41,458 nt of DNA from contig CAKMOD010000096.1 of assembly GCA_927910885.1 (NCBI GenBank), positions 1-41,458 of the forward strand, given 5' to 3'. This stretch comes from an uncultured Prevotella sp. (GTDB lineage: Bacteria; Bacteroidota; Bacteroidia; Bacteroidales; Bacteroidaceae). The first letter of the stretch is position 1. Each line of letters opens with the position of its first letter. Shown piece after piece: positions 32,678 through 41,458 of the stretch. The notes under the pieces were generated by a model. That model saw only the letters and a program-made list of their open reading frames with translations, was not told where the DNA came from and searched no databases. A program made the position numbers and the translations under genes.

Positions 32678-33738
32678 TTCCTTGTAAGTCTTGGCTGCAC
32701 ATAGACCTCACCGATACCGCGGTAGGCACCCATGACTGGTTTAGAGTCAGAGAAACGGTTCCAGCCGTAAGAGGAGAAGGTTTGCTCAGAGGCGAGCTTC
32801 TGTGCTTCCTTGAAGACAAGGTTACCAGCATCGTCAATCGCCAGCATAATGCTCTCCTGCGTACCATTGATGGCTGTCTCGTGCTCCTTACTGAAGTCGT
32901 CGGCAACGACTACAGAGATAAGGTATTCGTAAACACCAGTCTGCACCTCGTTCTTCGCAACGACCTTACCGTTGGTCATCTTGAAGCCCTTACCAGGGAT
33001 AAAGTCTACTGACCATGTGTATTTGTTATCAACGATGAAGTTCGCCTTGTTGTTGCCAGCAGCTTCGATACGGACGTCAGAGGTTCTCTCAGACAATGTA
33101 CGATCAGCGTTACGCATCTTTGCTGTCTGCTTGTATTCGCCAACGAAGTCAGTCAATGAAGCCTGAACCACCTTCAACGAGTCAACTAAGCCCACCGCCT
33201 TAGCGATAACCCAGCCTACACGTGCCTTACCCGTTGTGTTCTCAGTCACCTTCACGCCAACCTCGTTGCCTTTCTGCTCAACGCTGATCCAGTCGCCCGT
33301 AGTGACATAGGTAACAGGAACGTTAGCCGTAGCAATCAGCGTCTTCTGTACAGCCTTGTCGTCGGTGAAGATATCCTCACCAGCAGGCAGACCGAAGGTG
33401 ATACCCTCCTGCTGAACATTAAGGGTGATAGAGTCGCCCTGCACGTTCTTGATAACCAAGAGCGTGTTACGCGTCTGTGGACTGGTGTTAGTAGCAGCAG
33501 TCAACAAGAGCGTTTCAGCCTTCTTCGTAACCGTCAGCCACGCATCCTGCGCATAAGCTTGAGCAGGTTCAGAAGCCATCTTCACCTCATTCGTACCACC
33601 CACCACGTTAAACGCTGTCTGCGCCTTTACGACGTTCAATCCCACAGCGTATTCAGGCAGTTCGTTATTATCGTTGCTGCATGCCGTTCCAAGAACGGCA
33701 GCTGCAACGAGCATGAATATAGAAATATACTTCTTCAT
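32671..33738 (-). CDS. BACON-type lipoprotein, last gene of Sus-like operon
   Basis: 355-residue lipoprotein; lipobox LGTAC gives Cys20. Two BACON-like beta-sandwich modules occupy about residues 35-115 (FNVVGGTNEVKMASEPAQ...QDAWLTVTKKAE, TLLVIKNVQGDSITLNVQQEG) and about 120-195 (GDWISVEQKGNEVGVKVTENTTGKARVGWVIAKA). The rest (about 195-350) is a beta-rich domain (DFVGEYKQTAKMRNADRTLS). Such modules bind glycans or mucin at the cell surface. The terminal Ser and the stop codon come from the inverted repeat downstream, so the original C-terminus may have been altered. The 2-base gap to the upstream gene indicates one transcript. Confidence 0.88.
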   Translation of the reverse strand: MKKYISIFMLVAAAVLGTACSNDNNELPEYAVGLNVVKAQTAFNVVGGTNEVKMASEPAQAYAQDAWLTVTKKAETLLLTAATNTSPQTRNTLLVIKNVQGDSITLNVQQEGITFGLPAGEDIFTDDKAVQKTLIATANVPVTYVTTGDWISVEQKGNEVGVKVTENTTGKARVGWVIAKAVGLVDSLKVVQASLTDFVGEYKQTAKMRNADRTLSERTSDVRIEAAGNNKANFIVDNKYTWSVDFIPGKGFKMTNGKVVAKNEVQTGVYEYLISVVVADDFSKEHETAINGTQESIMLAIDDAGNLVFKEAQKLASEQTFSSYGWNRFSDSKPVMGAYRGIGEVYVQPRLTRKS

Positions 33739-33740
33739 AA

Positions 33741-35018
33741 TTAATTAATTTTCGTCATGTACTGGATATTTGGCAATGTGAAGGCAAATACGTAGTTGCC
33801 ATCAGCATCGGTAACAGGCTGGAGGTCTTCGCCATAAGCCACACCGAAGAAGGAGTCAACGGCATGTCCTGTAATCTGACCACTGTCTTCAGCCTTTGCA
33901 CGCTGCATATCTTCGTCCCAAGTAAAGAACAAACTACCCTTACCTTCACCGAAGAGTTTGCCCTCCTTCTGTGATGCAGGAATCATTACAATACCCGCTG
34001 GATACTTATAGGTTGGGTCGGTCACTGGCTGTCCAGGAAGCTCAAGACGTCCCGTTGCAGGGTCGTAAGTCAAGAGAATCTCATAGTTGATATTATTAAT
34101 ATTCAACTTACCCTTCAACGTATTGGCAACAGAACCCATCTCCAAGGTAAGCTTGATACGCTTACGCAGGTTCGTCTTCAACTGCCATTCGCCAACCCAG
34201 AAGTCAATACTCTTATGTGTCTTAGGCAAGAACTGAACGATTTTAAGGTCGTCCTGAGTCAGCGAGTGGTCAGCATCATTCCATGTGAAGTACTGATACT
34301 TCTTGTTACCGATGACGATAGGCTCACGGAGTGCGATACCCGTATTGGTAGTACAATAAGGCATCTCCCACGTTTTATCGCCTAAGGTAACGCTAAGACG
34401 TCTCACCTCTTGTGTAAGTGTTCCCTGTCCTAAGGTGTCATTACCCAAGATGAAGTCGTAGGTCTCAACGTTCATACCTTCCATTACCGTCACAAGCCCG
34501 AGCATATACTCCTCCCAACTGGTACCCTTTGGCAGACGAGTAAGCACCATCTCGTTGTGCCACTTACGTCCTTTCAAGAAGATACTATCGTTGGTTGCAC
34601 GGAGGATAGAGAACTCATAGTCGCCCTGCGCACCGTCAGGACTACCCAGCCAAGTCTCAGCTAATGGGTGAATCACAGCATTATACTCATTGAATGACAA
34701 GGTAGGACCCAAGTCTTTCACCACATCATAGCCCGAAGTAGCCTTTGCCTCAACATCCTTCACGTCGCCCATAGCGGTAACATGACCGTTCTTGAACTTC
34801 AGCAACAGCGTGTAACCACCGTAGCTATAGTTCTTTCCCGTATAATACTGCATTACCCAACCATCCTCTGACGACTCTAAAAGTGCCTTATAATCAGCAA
34901 CCTTCTTCTCAATTCGTTCAGCCGCAGGGAGGTCGAAAGTGGTCTTATCGTCATGCAGACACGATTGCAAAGAAAGTGTCAGTACGATAGCCATGAATAG
35001 TAAATATACCTTTTTCAT
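33741..35018 (-). CDS. DUF4302-family lipoprotein of Sus-like operon
   Basis: 425-residue lipoprotein of the DUF4302 family, a companion of SusC/SusD systems. The lipobox LSLQSC places the lipidated Cys at about residue 20 from the preferred start at 35018 (MKKVYLLFMAI); an ATG four codons upstream at 35030 is an alternative. Characteristic parts are ERIEKKVADYKALLESSEDGWVMQYYTG near the N-terminus and YTLLLKFKNGHVTA. Fourth in the operon, 99 bases after the metallopeptidase. Its exact function is unknown in the family. Confidence 0.9.
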   Translation of the reverse strand: MKKVYLLFMAIVLTLSLQSCLHDDKTTFDLPAAERIEKKVADYKALLESSEDGWVMQYYTGKNYSYGGYTLLLKFKNGHVTAMGDVKDVEAKATSGYDVVKDLGPTLSFNEYNAVIHPLAETWLGSPDGAQGDYEFSILRATNDSIFLKGRKWHNEMVLTRLPKGTSWEEYMLGLVTVMEGMNVETYDFILGNDTLGQGTLTQEVRRLSVTLGDKTWEMPYCTTNTGIALREPIVIGNKKYQYFTWNDADHSLTQDDLKIVQFLPKTHKSIDFWVGEWQLKTNLRKRIKLTLEMGSVANTLKGKLNINNINYEILLTYDPATGRLELPGQPVTDPTYKYPAGIVMIPASQKEGKLFGEGKGSLFFTWDEDMQRAKAEDSGQITGHAVDSFFGVAYGEDLQPVTDADGNYVFAFTLPNIQYMTKIN

Positions 35019-35129
35019 TTGTGTATTCATTTACTTTTGTCAGGTTCTGAACTTAGTCCCTTAATGCTGAGTCTAAGTCAGAAACCCTTGTTTATTTATT
35101 TATTGATAATATGCACACTCACGGCTCTG

Positions 35130-36017
35130 TTAGTTGAGCGTGTTCAAATCGAGTGTACCAATCTTTCCACCTCTTCTGAGGATTGCAGTGCGCAACACTT
35201 CGATATCAACATTCCAAGAGTTACGCATATATTCGCGAATCATCTTGAGCTTTCTGTTGATGATGCTACCGCCCTTGCTACCTGCATTCTTCATGATTGT
35301 AGCCCAATCCTCTGGCGTACTGGTCACATAGATAGAGTAAAGTTCGGCGATATCCTCAGCAGGATTCTCCATAGAGTAAGCCGAAACGAAACCCATGCTC
35401 TGCGCCTTCTTGTCAGGGATAGAAGTCCAGTTACCACTTACGTAGTCAGAGCGTGAGATGTTATCATACGACTCATCGTAAGGCTTCTTCTGATTAAGAA
35501 TGTGCATGAACTCATGGTGCATCGTGTGGAAATAGTAGTTATTCATACTACCATAGTCCTTCAGCTGGTCATCGGTAAGGGCATTTACCTTACCTAATCT
35601 TACCTTATAGCCACCCTCAGCACTACCGATTACCTCCGTACGATAACGTGTGTAACCCGGAGTACCTGTCACTAAGATGATACGTGGGGCATTCTCCTTG
35701 ATGAAGTCAAGTCCGACGGTCTCTGCATAAGCATCAAACCACATATACTTTGTGAGGATCGCTAACTTCACCGTCTTTGCAGAGTCAGCAGGAACGAAGT
35801 TATAAGCCTGCTCGGTCTCCTCTGTCTTCAGACGATACTGGAACTCTATATTATAAGGCATGGTGTAGTTCTTATACAACCACTGGTCAAAGGCATTGCG
35901 CTCCACAGCCTTCGTTGAGAAGATAGAGTCACCGCTTATCTTGTCATCACTACATGAAGACAAGATTGCGCCACAGCTGACGATAGCAATTGCAACCAAA
36001 TATAAATACTTTTTCAT
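35130..36017 (-). CDS. Zinc metallopeptidase lipoprotein (Mx1-like) of Sus-like operon
   Basis: 295-residue lipoprotein (lipobox AILSSC, Cys22) of the putative zinc-binding metallopeptidase family found beside SusC/SusD pairs. The zinc motif is HHEFMH (HExxH form: His, Glu, and a second His), with a downstream acidic residue in ENPAEDIAELYS as the third ligand region. A surface-exposed peptidase would cut protein or glycopeptide ligands for the SusCD transporter. It is third in the operon, 11 bases after SusD. Confidence 0.9.
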   Translation of the reverse strand: MKKYLYLVAIAIVSCGAILSSCSDDKISGDSIFSTKAVERNAFDQWLYKNYTMPYNIEFQYRLKTEETEQAYNFVPADSAKTVKLAILTKYMWFDAYAETVGLDFIKENAPRIILVTGTPGYTRYRTEVIGSAEGGYKVRLGKVNALTDDQLKDYGSMNNYYFHTMHHEFMHILNQKKPYDESYDNISRSDYVSGNWTSIPDKKAQSMGFVSAYSMENPAEDIAELYSIYVTSTPEDWATIMKNAGSKGGSIINRKLKMIREYMRNSWNVDIEVLRTAILRRGGKIGTLDLNTLN

Positions 36018-36028
36018 AACGGCTCGTT

Positions 36029-37618
36029 TTAATTATTACGTGGGTTAGGTGTCACACCCGCTGATATTACGTCCTGTGGCAACTGAATAGCTAAGCGTGG
36101 GTCACCAACCTTCATAGAGTCGGTTACGGCAGTAACAGCCGACTGCACATCAACCTTTCTACGATACATTGTGATACCATAACGCTTAACATCCTGCAAA
36201 CGGAAACCCTCATGGATGGTAACCAATCGCTTCAACTGTAAGAGACACTGCAAGAGAGGTTCCTGTGTGGTAGCCTCAACAGTGAACAATGGATTGAGCT
36301 TCTTCTTTGGTGTTGGCTTTGTTGATGTGTAATAAGCCATTGAACCATAGAAGTCCTGAATGTCTGCCATTGTGAGCTGCTTTCTATTCTTTGAGAAGAC
36401 AGTCAACTCGGTGTTGATGTCCTTCAATGCCTTGTCATACTGACCTAAGAGGGCATAAGCCTCAGCACGCTCAAGCAGTGTAATATCTGTGCTGAACACA
36501 GCATACTCACCGTAAGGAATACCAATCTCTGCTGTTGCATCAATTACCTTTGGTACGTATGGAAGCTTGCGCAAGCAATACTTTGATACACCATTATTAT
36601 AAAGAACAGTATAGTTAAGCGTTGAACCGCTATCACCCCATGGACCCGGAGCCTGCAAGGTTTCGTTCTTGCTAATCAATTCGCCATGCGCATATTTGCT
36701 ACCAGCCTGAATAGGAATACTGATAACTCCCCACTGTGAAGGAACTGGCAACAACATAATGTTCGCATTGTTGCTTGCATTCACGAAGGCGTTTGGCTGT
36801 ACGTTACCACTTGGACCCAAGCGGTTCCATTCTGCCCAGTTGCGGAGAATGTCTGCTGGCTGATCGCCCAATACCATGTTAGCATACTTCACAGCCTTGT
36901 CATACTTCTGTGCATAGAGATAGAAGCGAGTGGCGAAAGCGTAAGCCGCCTGCTTGGTGAAGTGGAACTTAGGCTTCGCATACTTTGTACCGACAAGAGC
37001 AATACCCTTCAGCATGTCTGCCTCAATCTTCTGATAAAGTTCAGCTAATGTACCACGCTCTATCAGTCGACCAACAACCTTCTCTGGCTCTGTTGGATAA
37101 GGCAAACCCAACTCTTTGGCAGCCGTAGTCTTGTCGTAAGCCTGACAGAAGACGGTTGACAACTGGAACATTGAGAACGCTCTGCAAAGCAAGGCTTCGC
37201 CCAACTGTGCACGATAGTCTTCCTCTGACTGCGCATCCTTGACAGTACGCTCAATGTATTCAATTGCCTCGTTACAAGCTGAGATAGCTGCATAATGCGC
37301 TGACCAAAGCTGATAAGGGGTCTCCGTATTGCTCACGTCGTCAATATCTTTCCACTGATAAGCCTGCTCTTGGAATCTGTCGAAGGCACTCCATGTACTA
37401 TGCAACTGCTCGTCAGTATTGTCCGAATACATCTCTGTGAGGTAAGCTGGGTGCGCTTGTGGATAAGCGCTTACCAACAACTGGCTCACCTCCGTAGGGT
37501 TCTTGAGGTCCATGCGGCTGTCTGGATACTTGTTAAGGAAATCGTTACACGATGTAAGTGCAAGCGAAATCGCAGCCACTGGCAGGTATATAATATATTT
37601 TTTGACTTTCATCTTCAT
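36029..37618 (-). CDS. SusD/RagB-family nutrient-binding lipoprotein
   Basis: 529-residue surface lipoprotein that forms the lid over the SusC barrel and captures the ligand. Lipobox LALTSC, with NDFLNKYPDS following as is typical for SusD proteins. TPR-type helices are visible (ACNEAIEYIERT, ALLCRAFSMFQLSTVF, AYAFATRFYLYAQKYDKAVKYANMVLG) and the C-terminal GFRLQDVKRYGITMYR segment matches the family's RWxDLxR-like region. The 5-base gap to SusC shows one operon. Start at 37618 or the ATG six bases later. Confidence 0.95.
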   Translation of the reverse strand: MKMKVKKYIIYLPVAAISLALTSCNDFLNKYPDSRMDLKNPTEVSQLLVSAYPQAHPAYLTEMYSDNTDEQLHSTWSAFDRFQEQAYQWKDIDDVSNTETPYQLWSAHYAAISACNEAIEYIERTVKDAQSEEDYRAQLGEALLCRAFSMFQLSTVFCQAYDKTTAAKELGLPYPTEPEKVVGRLIERGTLAELYQKIEADMLKGIALVGTKYAKPKFHFTKQAAYAFATRFYLYAQKYDKAVKYANMVLGDQPADILRNWAEWNRLGPSGNVQPNAFVNASNNANIMLLPVPSQWGVISIPIQAGSKYAHGELISKNETLQAPGPWGDSGSTLNYTVLYNNGVSKYCLRKLPYVPKVIDATAEIGIPYGEYAVFSTDITLLERAEAYALLGQYDKALKDINTELTVFSKNRKQLTMADIQDFYGSMAYYTSTKPTPKKKLNPLFTVEATTQEPLLQCLLQLKRLVTIHEGFRLQDVKRYGITMYRRKVDVQSAVTAVTDSMKVGDPRLAIQLPQDVISAGVTPNPRNN

Positions 37619-37623
37619 AAGTT

Positions 37624-40600
37624 TTAAAGTCCAAGTTTTACTGTTAGCGTAAATTGTTTTGGCATAGGCGATGCTACACCACCCACATTATAGAACTCTG
37701 GGTCCTGACCATTGAGTCGCTTGTCAGCATAGAGCAGGAAGAGGTTGGTAGCCTGAAGCTTCAACGATACGTTCTTGATCATGCTGCTCTGGAACATCTG
37801 TGCAGGGAAGTCATAGCCTAAAGAAATCTCTTTGAGGCGGATGAAGTCGCCCTTTGCAATACGTGCATCGCTGTAGTTATAGGCGTTGTAGCCCAAGCGA
37901 ACATTGGTGTTTGCCATGTACTGGCTCTTAGAAAGAATACCGGGAACATTGGTCTCTTTCTCCTCACCTGCTGCCATCCAACGGTTCTTGAAAGCATTGG
38001 TCATGGAAACGAGGTCGTTGTAACGTGCACGGAACTTAGGATCAAGACGTACGACGTTACCGAAGGCATAAGTGAAGAACACGTTCAGACGGAAACCACG
38101 ATAGCTAAACATATTGCCCACAGAACCTGTATGCGTTGGATCAGTTGGACCTTCATACTTTAAGAAGTCGGTCTTTGTACGCTCTTGGAAGTTGATATCG
38201 TCGGTTGTCACCTGTCCCTTCTCGTTGAGTACCATTGGCATTCCCTCGCTGTTCAAGCCCACGAATGGGATTGAGAACAAGGCACGAGCAGGATAACCCT
38301 TCTTAGCAAAACCATTACCGCTTACTAAACTCATCACGTTACCTTGGTTGAAGAGCTTTGTAATCTCGGTCGTTGCGTATGAATAGATGAAGCTGGTTGT
38401 CCAAGAGAAGTTCTTCTTCTTGATGTTAACAGAAGAGATACTCAACTCAAGACCATTAGAATTCATCTCGGCAACATTGGCAGCACGGATAATCTCACCA
38501 CCCAAACCAGCGGTAATCATCGGACCAATTTCGTCGAAGTTTCTACGTGTGTAGTAGTCGAAGGTGATACCTAAGCGATTGTTCCACAGTGAAGCATCGA
38601 AGCCAAGGTTCAACTCGTTCTTCTTCTCGTATGTAAGGGTTGAGTTAGCCAACTCGCTCAGTTCAAGCTGTGGCTCCTGATCTTCTGCAAAGAGACGGAA
38701 AGGAGTTGAAGCGGTGATGATAGCGGTTGAGTTGCTATAAGAAGCATCTGGAGGTGTACCCGTAAGACTGTAAGAGGCGCGCAAGGTAAGCTTATTCAAT
38801 GGAGAGAGCTTGTTAAACCAGTTCTCCTCATGCACGTTCCATGCACCAGACACGTTCCATGTTGGCATCCAGCGTGCGCTTGAGTTACGACCCATCTGGT
38901 TTGAACCCTCATAACGAAGCGTACCATTGAATACGTAACGGCCCTGATAGCTGTAAGTTGTGTTACCATAGAAGGCTACACTGCGTGAGTTGGTTGGGTT
39001 AATAGTATAATAGGTATTGCCCGACTCCAATGCACGCTTGAAATACTGATAGATATAGAATGGTACCATACCAGCATCATAACGCAGACCGGCACCCTCG
39101 AAGGCATTGCGCTGACGTTCAATACTCTTCAACTCCATACCACCAAAAAGGTTCACGATATGCTTATCGGCAAAGGTGCGGCTATAGTTTGCGGTTGCAC
39201 GAATGTCATAATCGCTCATGCGGTTATCGCCCTTATGATACAAACCACCGTATGGCAACACGGTCATTGGCAACACGTAAGGATTATTTGGGTCCTTATA
39301 AAGATACTTGTTGGCATCGCGGATAATTCCGTTTGACATCGCACGATAAGCCAATGCCTGATTAGAATTGTCCTTCACAAAATGCTCCTGTGTAGAAGCC
39401 ATATACTTGAATGCACCCAAGAGTGACAACTCCAAACCCTTGACAGGCTTATACTTCAATTCCAATTGGAAACGAGCATCGAGCGTGTTGAGGTCGATAT
39501 AGTTGTTATTCAACTCGTTAAAGATGTTGAATGGTGCATAATTCGCTACGTAGGTTGCTGATGGGTCAAGTACACGTGAGGTGTTGCTTGCGTAGGAATA
39601 AGGGTTGATATCGAAGTCACGCTTCACCTCACCACCTACTACGTCAACGTCCTGACCAAGTGTTCCCGGTGCACGCTGCTTACGATAAGCCGCACCACCA
39701 ATGAGGTTCAACGACAGCTTGTCTGACAAGTGCTGTGTGAGGTTTACATTGAGCGTATAACGGTTTACGTTGCTCTGCTTATACCATCCCGGGTCTAACA
39801 ATGCACTGAACGATGCATAGTAGTTTGATTTCTGTGTACCACCGCTCAAGCTGATAGAGTGGCTCTGCATAATATTAGATGAGAACAACTCCTTAAACCA
39901 GTTGGTATTGCGGAACTCTGCACGCTGGAGATAGCGGTTGCGAGCCTCTGTGGTGTTCTCCAAAGCAAACTGACCAGTGTTAGCATTGTACTTGTTAATC
40001 AACTCGTACATCTTTCCATATACACCATACTCGCTACCATTGAGTACTTCTGAGAAGTTCAGCCAACCTTTGTCTGCCAACTCTCTGTAGATACCCATCT
40101 GCTCCTTTGAGTCGAGGATATCGAAGTTGCTGTAAGAGGGTACAAGACGAGTAGTGAACTCACCTGTATAGCTGATGTGTGCCTGTCCCTGCTTACCTTT
40201 CTTGGTAGTAACAACAATCACACCTGCCATCGCACGCGCACCATAGATAGAAGTTGCCGAACCGTCCTTCAGAATCTGGAAACTCTCGATGTCATCGGCA
40301 TTAAGACCTGCTATCGCAGAAGAGATAAGCGTCTCTGGATTACCTGATGCCAAGTCGTCTGCACCGACATTGGCTGCGTCTTCCATGATGACACCATCGA
40401 CAACCCAAAGTGGCTTACTGCTACCATAGATAGAGGTGGCACCACGGATACGAATCTTTGGTGACGTACCGAAGGTTCCGCTGACGTTCTGAACAGACAC
40501 ACCCGCTGCCTGACCTTCAAGCGAACGGCTGATATCTGCCACACCACTCAGGCGTGCCTTCTCAGCATCAACCTTGTCCGTAGCACCCGTAAAGAGACGG

Positions 40601-40938
40601 CGGTCGGTGCGGGTAAGACCCGTCACAACAACCTCGTTCAGTGTCTGAGTGCTTGACTTTAGCACCACCTTCATGTCGGTTGTACCCTTCAGCGTCTGTG
40701 ATGCCATACCGATGTAACCCACAGTGATCTGAGGATTAGCAACGTCAGTGGTAAGCGAAAACTTACCATCAACATCGGTTACTGCACCCGACTTGGTGCC
40801 CACTACCATAATGGTAGCACCGATAACGGGTTCGTTATCTTCGGCAGCCACTACGGTACCCGAAATTTTAGTTTGTGCCAATGCTGCGCTTACGTACATA
40901 AACAGCATGGCAAAACACATTAGTAACTTTTTACTCAT
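37624..40938 (-). CDS. SusC/RagA-family TonB-linked outer-membrane transporter
   Basis: 1104-residue outer-membrane transporter, first gene of a five-gene operon. Signal peptide 1-21 (AALAQ). Carboxypeptidase-regulatory-like domain about 24-100 (EPVIGATIMVVGTKSGAVTDVDGKFSL). A TonB-box-like LNEVVVTGL follows, then the plug with the SusC signature IRIRGATSIYGSSKPLWVVDGV and ILKDGSATSIYGARAMAGVIVVTTKKG. The barrel ends in QFTLTVKLGL. No glycoside hydrolase is in the operon; the metallopeptidase, DUF4302 and BACON partners suggest a peptide or glycoprotein ligand. A minus-strand -7-like TAAATTTG at 41125-41132 would give a leader of about 180 bases. Confidence 0.95.
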   Translation of the reverse strand: MSKKLLMCFAMLFMYVSAALAQTKISGTVVAAEDNEPVIGATIMVVGTKSGAVTDVDGKFSLTTDVANPQITVGYIGMASQTLKGTTDMKVVLKSSTQTLNEVVVTGLTRTDRRLFTGATDKVDAEKARLSGVADISRSLEGQAAGVSVQNVSGTFGTSPKIRIRGATSIYGSSKPLWVVDGVIMEDAANVGADDLASGNPETLISSAIAGLNADDIESFQILKDGSATSIYGARAMAGVIVVTTKKGKQGQAHISYTGEFTTRLVPSYSNFDILDSKEQMGIYRELADKGWLNFSEVLNGSEYGVYGKMYELINKYNANTGQFALENTTEARNRYLQRAEFRNTNWFKELFSSNIMQSHSISLSGGTQKSNYYASFSALLDPGWYKQSNVNRYTLNVNLTQHLSDKLSLNLIGGAAYRKQRAPGTLGQDVDVVGGEVKRDFDINPYSYASNTSRVLDPSATYVANYAPFNIFNELNNNYIDLNTLDARFQLELKYKPVKGLELSLLGAFKYMASTQEHFVKDNSNQALAYRAMSNGIIRDANKYLYKDPNNPYVLPMTVLPYGGLYHKGDNRMSDYDIRATANYSRTFADKHIVNLFGGMELKSIERQRNAFEGAGLRYDAGMVPFYIYQYFKRALESGNTYYTINPTNSRSVAFYGNTTYSYQGRYVFNGTLRYEGSNQMGRNSSARWMPTWNVSGAWNVHEENWFNKLSPLNKLTLRASYSLTGTPPDASYSNSTAIITASTPFRLFAEDQEPQLELSELANSTLTYEKKNELNLGFDASLWNNRLGITFDYYTRRNFDEIGPMITAGLGGEIIRAANVAEMNSNGLELSISSVNIKKKNFSWTTSFIYSYATTEITKLFNQGNVMSLVSGNGFAKKGYPARALFSIPFVGLNSEGMPMVLNEKGQVTTDDINFQERTKTDFLKYEGPTDPTHTGSVGNMFSYRGFRLNVFFTYAFGNVVRLDPKFRARYNDLVSMTNAFKNRWMAAGEEKETNVPGILSKSQYMANTNVRLGYNAYNYSDARIAKGDFIRLKEISLGYDFPAQMFQSSMIKNVSLKLQATNLFLLYADKRLNGQDPEFYNVGGVASPMPKQFTLTVKLGL

Positions 40939-41124
40939 AAACTTTTTGCTATATTTAGTCTGATATTATTTAATGCGGTTATTAAAACTCTTTTCTGTCC
41001 GATTAAAGGACAAACAAAAACGCTCTCTTGCGTCTTTCACACTTAGCCATTATACAAAGTCATAGTATGAAAACATCTACATTTTTAACAAACTTACAAT
41101 ACATACATATTATATTAAGATGCA

Positions 41125-41132
41125 AATTTAGC
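41125..41132 (-). promoter_or_regulatory. -7 box of the Sus-like operon
   Basis: TAAATTTG on the minus strand fits TAnnTTTG. The leader toward 40938 contains a small TGTCC/GGACA hairpin (about 40996-41012). No well-spaced -33 box was found. Confidence 0.45.
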
Positions 41133-41189
41133 AAAAAATATTCAAAAAACAAGTTTTAATTGCATTTACAAGATAGTTTATACTCAATT

Positions 41190-41440
41190 AACGGGTGAAC
41201 GAGTTGACGAGTGAACGAGCTGATTAGTAGACAAAGTTTTCAAGTGGACGAGTTAACAAGTTGTTATAGACAGGGTAAATAAAAGACAGGGTAACAAATG
41301 AACATGTTTTAAGTAGACGAGTTAGTCAGTTGCTTGTAAACAATAAAAGACAAAGTAACAGATGAACGTTTTTTGTGACGAGTTTTGAGTGCACAGGTCA
41401 GCAAGTAGACAAACACTCGTTAACTCGTAAATTTGTTACT
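41190..41440 (+). repeat. 8-bp ACAAGTTG-type repeat cluster 4
   Basis: A decayed run of GAACGAGT, GACGAGTT and AACAAGTTG units with three partial GACARGGTAA / GACAAAGTAACAG cores and TGAACATG ends. It closes the window upstream of the Sus-like operon. Confidence 0.7.
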
Positions 41441-41458
41441 CAAAGAACTTTAGTTCAT

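Overview
The window looks like a chromosomal segment from a Prevotella-type member of the Bacteroidales. The evidence is a SusC/SusD pair, many SPase II lipoproteins, Bacteroidetes-style TAnnTTTG -7 boxes instead of sigma70 boxes, little Shine-Dalgarno signal, a fimbrillin/FISUMP-type surface lipoprotein repertoire, and several families of dispersed intergenic repeats. No rRNA, phage genes, transposase or CRISPR array was seen. The genus is an inference from gene style.

Layout. (1) 0.3-2.3 kb: an aldo/keto reductase and a divergent AraC-family regulator; a perfect 14-bp direct repeat spaced 21 bp lies between them. (2) 2.4-4.1 kb: a membrane-anchored MORN-repeat/GH25 lysozyme. It is divergent from a small metal-type operon at 4.2-7.2 kb (secreted Cys/His small protein, TonB-dependent receptor, secreted HMA-domain protein). 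(3) 7.5-9.3 kb: a CPBP protease and a ribF gene broken by a frameshift into an FMN-adenylyltransferase half and a riboflavin-kinase half, headed by a 22-bp-periodic array of -7-like boxes. (4) A tRNA-Met(CAT) at 9.56 kb. (5) 10.3-13.4 kb: a 62-residue peptide followed by a large fimbrillin-like/FISUMP lipoprotein. (6) 14.1-20.7 kb: a frameshifted TonB-dependent receptor, two paralogous lipoproteins (one with a His-rich patch) and a DUF4876-like lipoprotein, probably one metal- or cofactor-acquisition locus. (7) 20.8-23.9 kb: an AT-rich restriction-modification island with an m5C methyltransferase, an overlapping HaeII-family endonuclease, and a shortened HpaII-family endonuclease without its own methylase. 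(8) 24.7-28.5 kb: a GH29 alpha-L-fucosidase with an F5/8C domain, plus a large secreted multidomain protein. (9) 29.0-31.0 kb, minus strand: a second peptide plus fimbrillin/FISUMP lipoprotein pair with the same architecture as (5). (10) 32.7-40.9 kb, minus strand: a five-gene SusC-SusD-metallopeptidase-DUF4302-BACON operon.

How it fits together. Most of the segment is envelope biology: surface lipoproteins, TonB-dependent uptake, glycan and peptide capture. The modules are separated by repeats. Three copies of a GGGCGTTA/GGGCATCTT repeat (about 0.1, 13.8 and 24.2 kb), two copies of a long hairpin (13.44 and 20.74 kb), three copies of a GCAC/GGTG repeat, and clusters of an 8-bp ACAAGTTG-like unit (28.5, 32.3-32.7 and 41.2 kb) sit on module borders. 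Two conserved genes (ribF and the 14-16.5 kb receptor) are each broken by a single-base shift, which may be real or a sequence error.

The most novel-looking signals are the duplicated peptide-lipoprotein pair, the odd three-gene restriction locus, the 22-bp promoter-box array, and the 8-bp repeat clusters, one of which supplies the stop codon of a lipoprotein gene.
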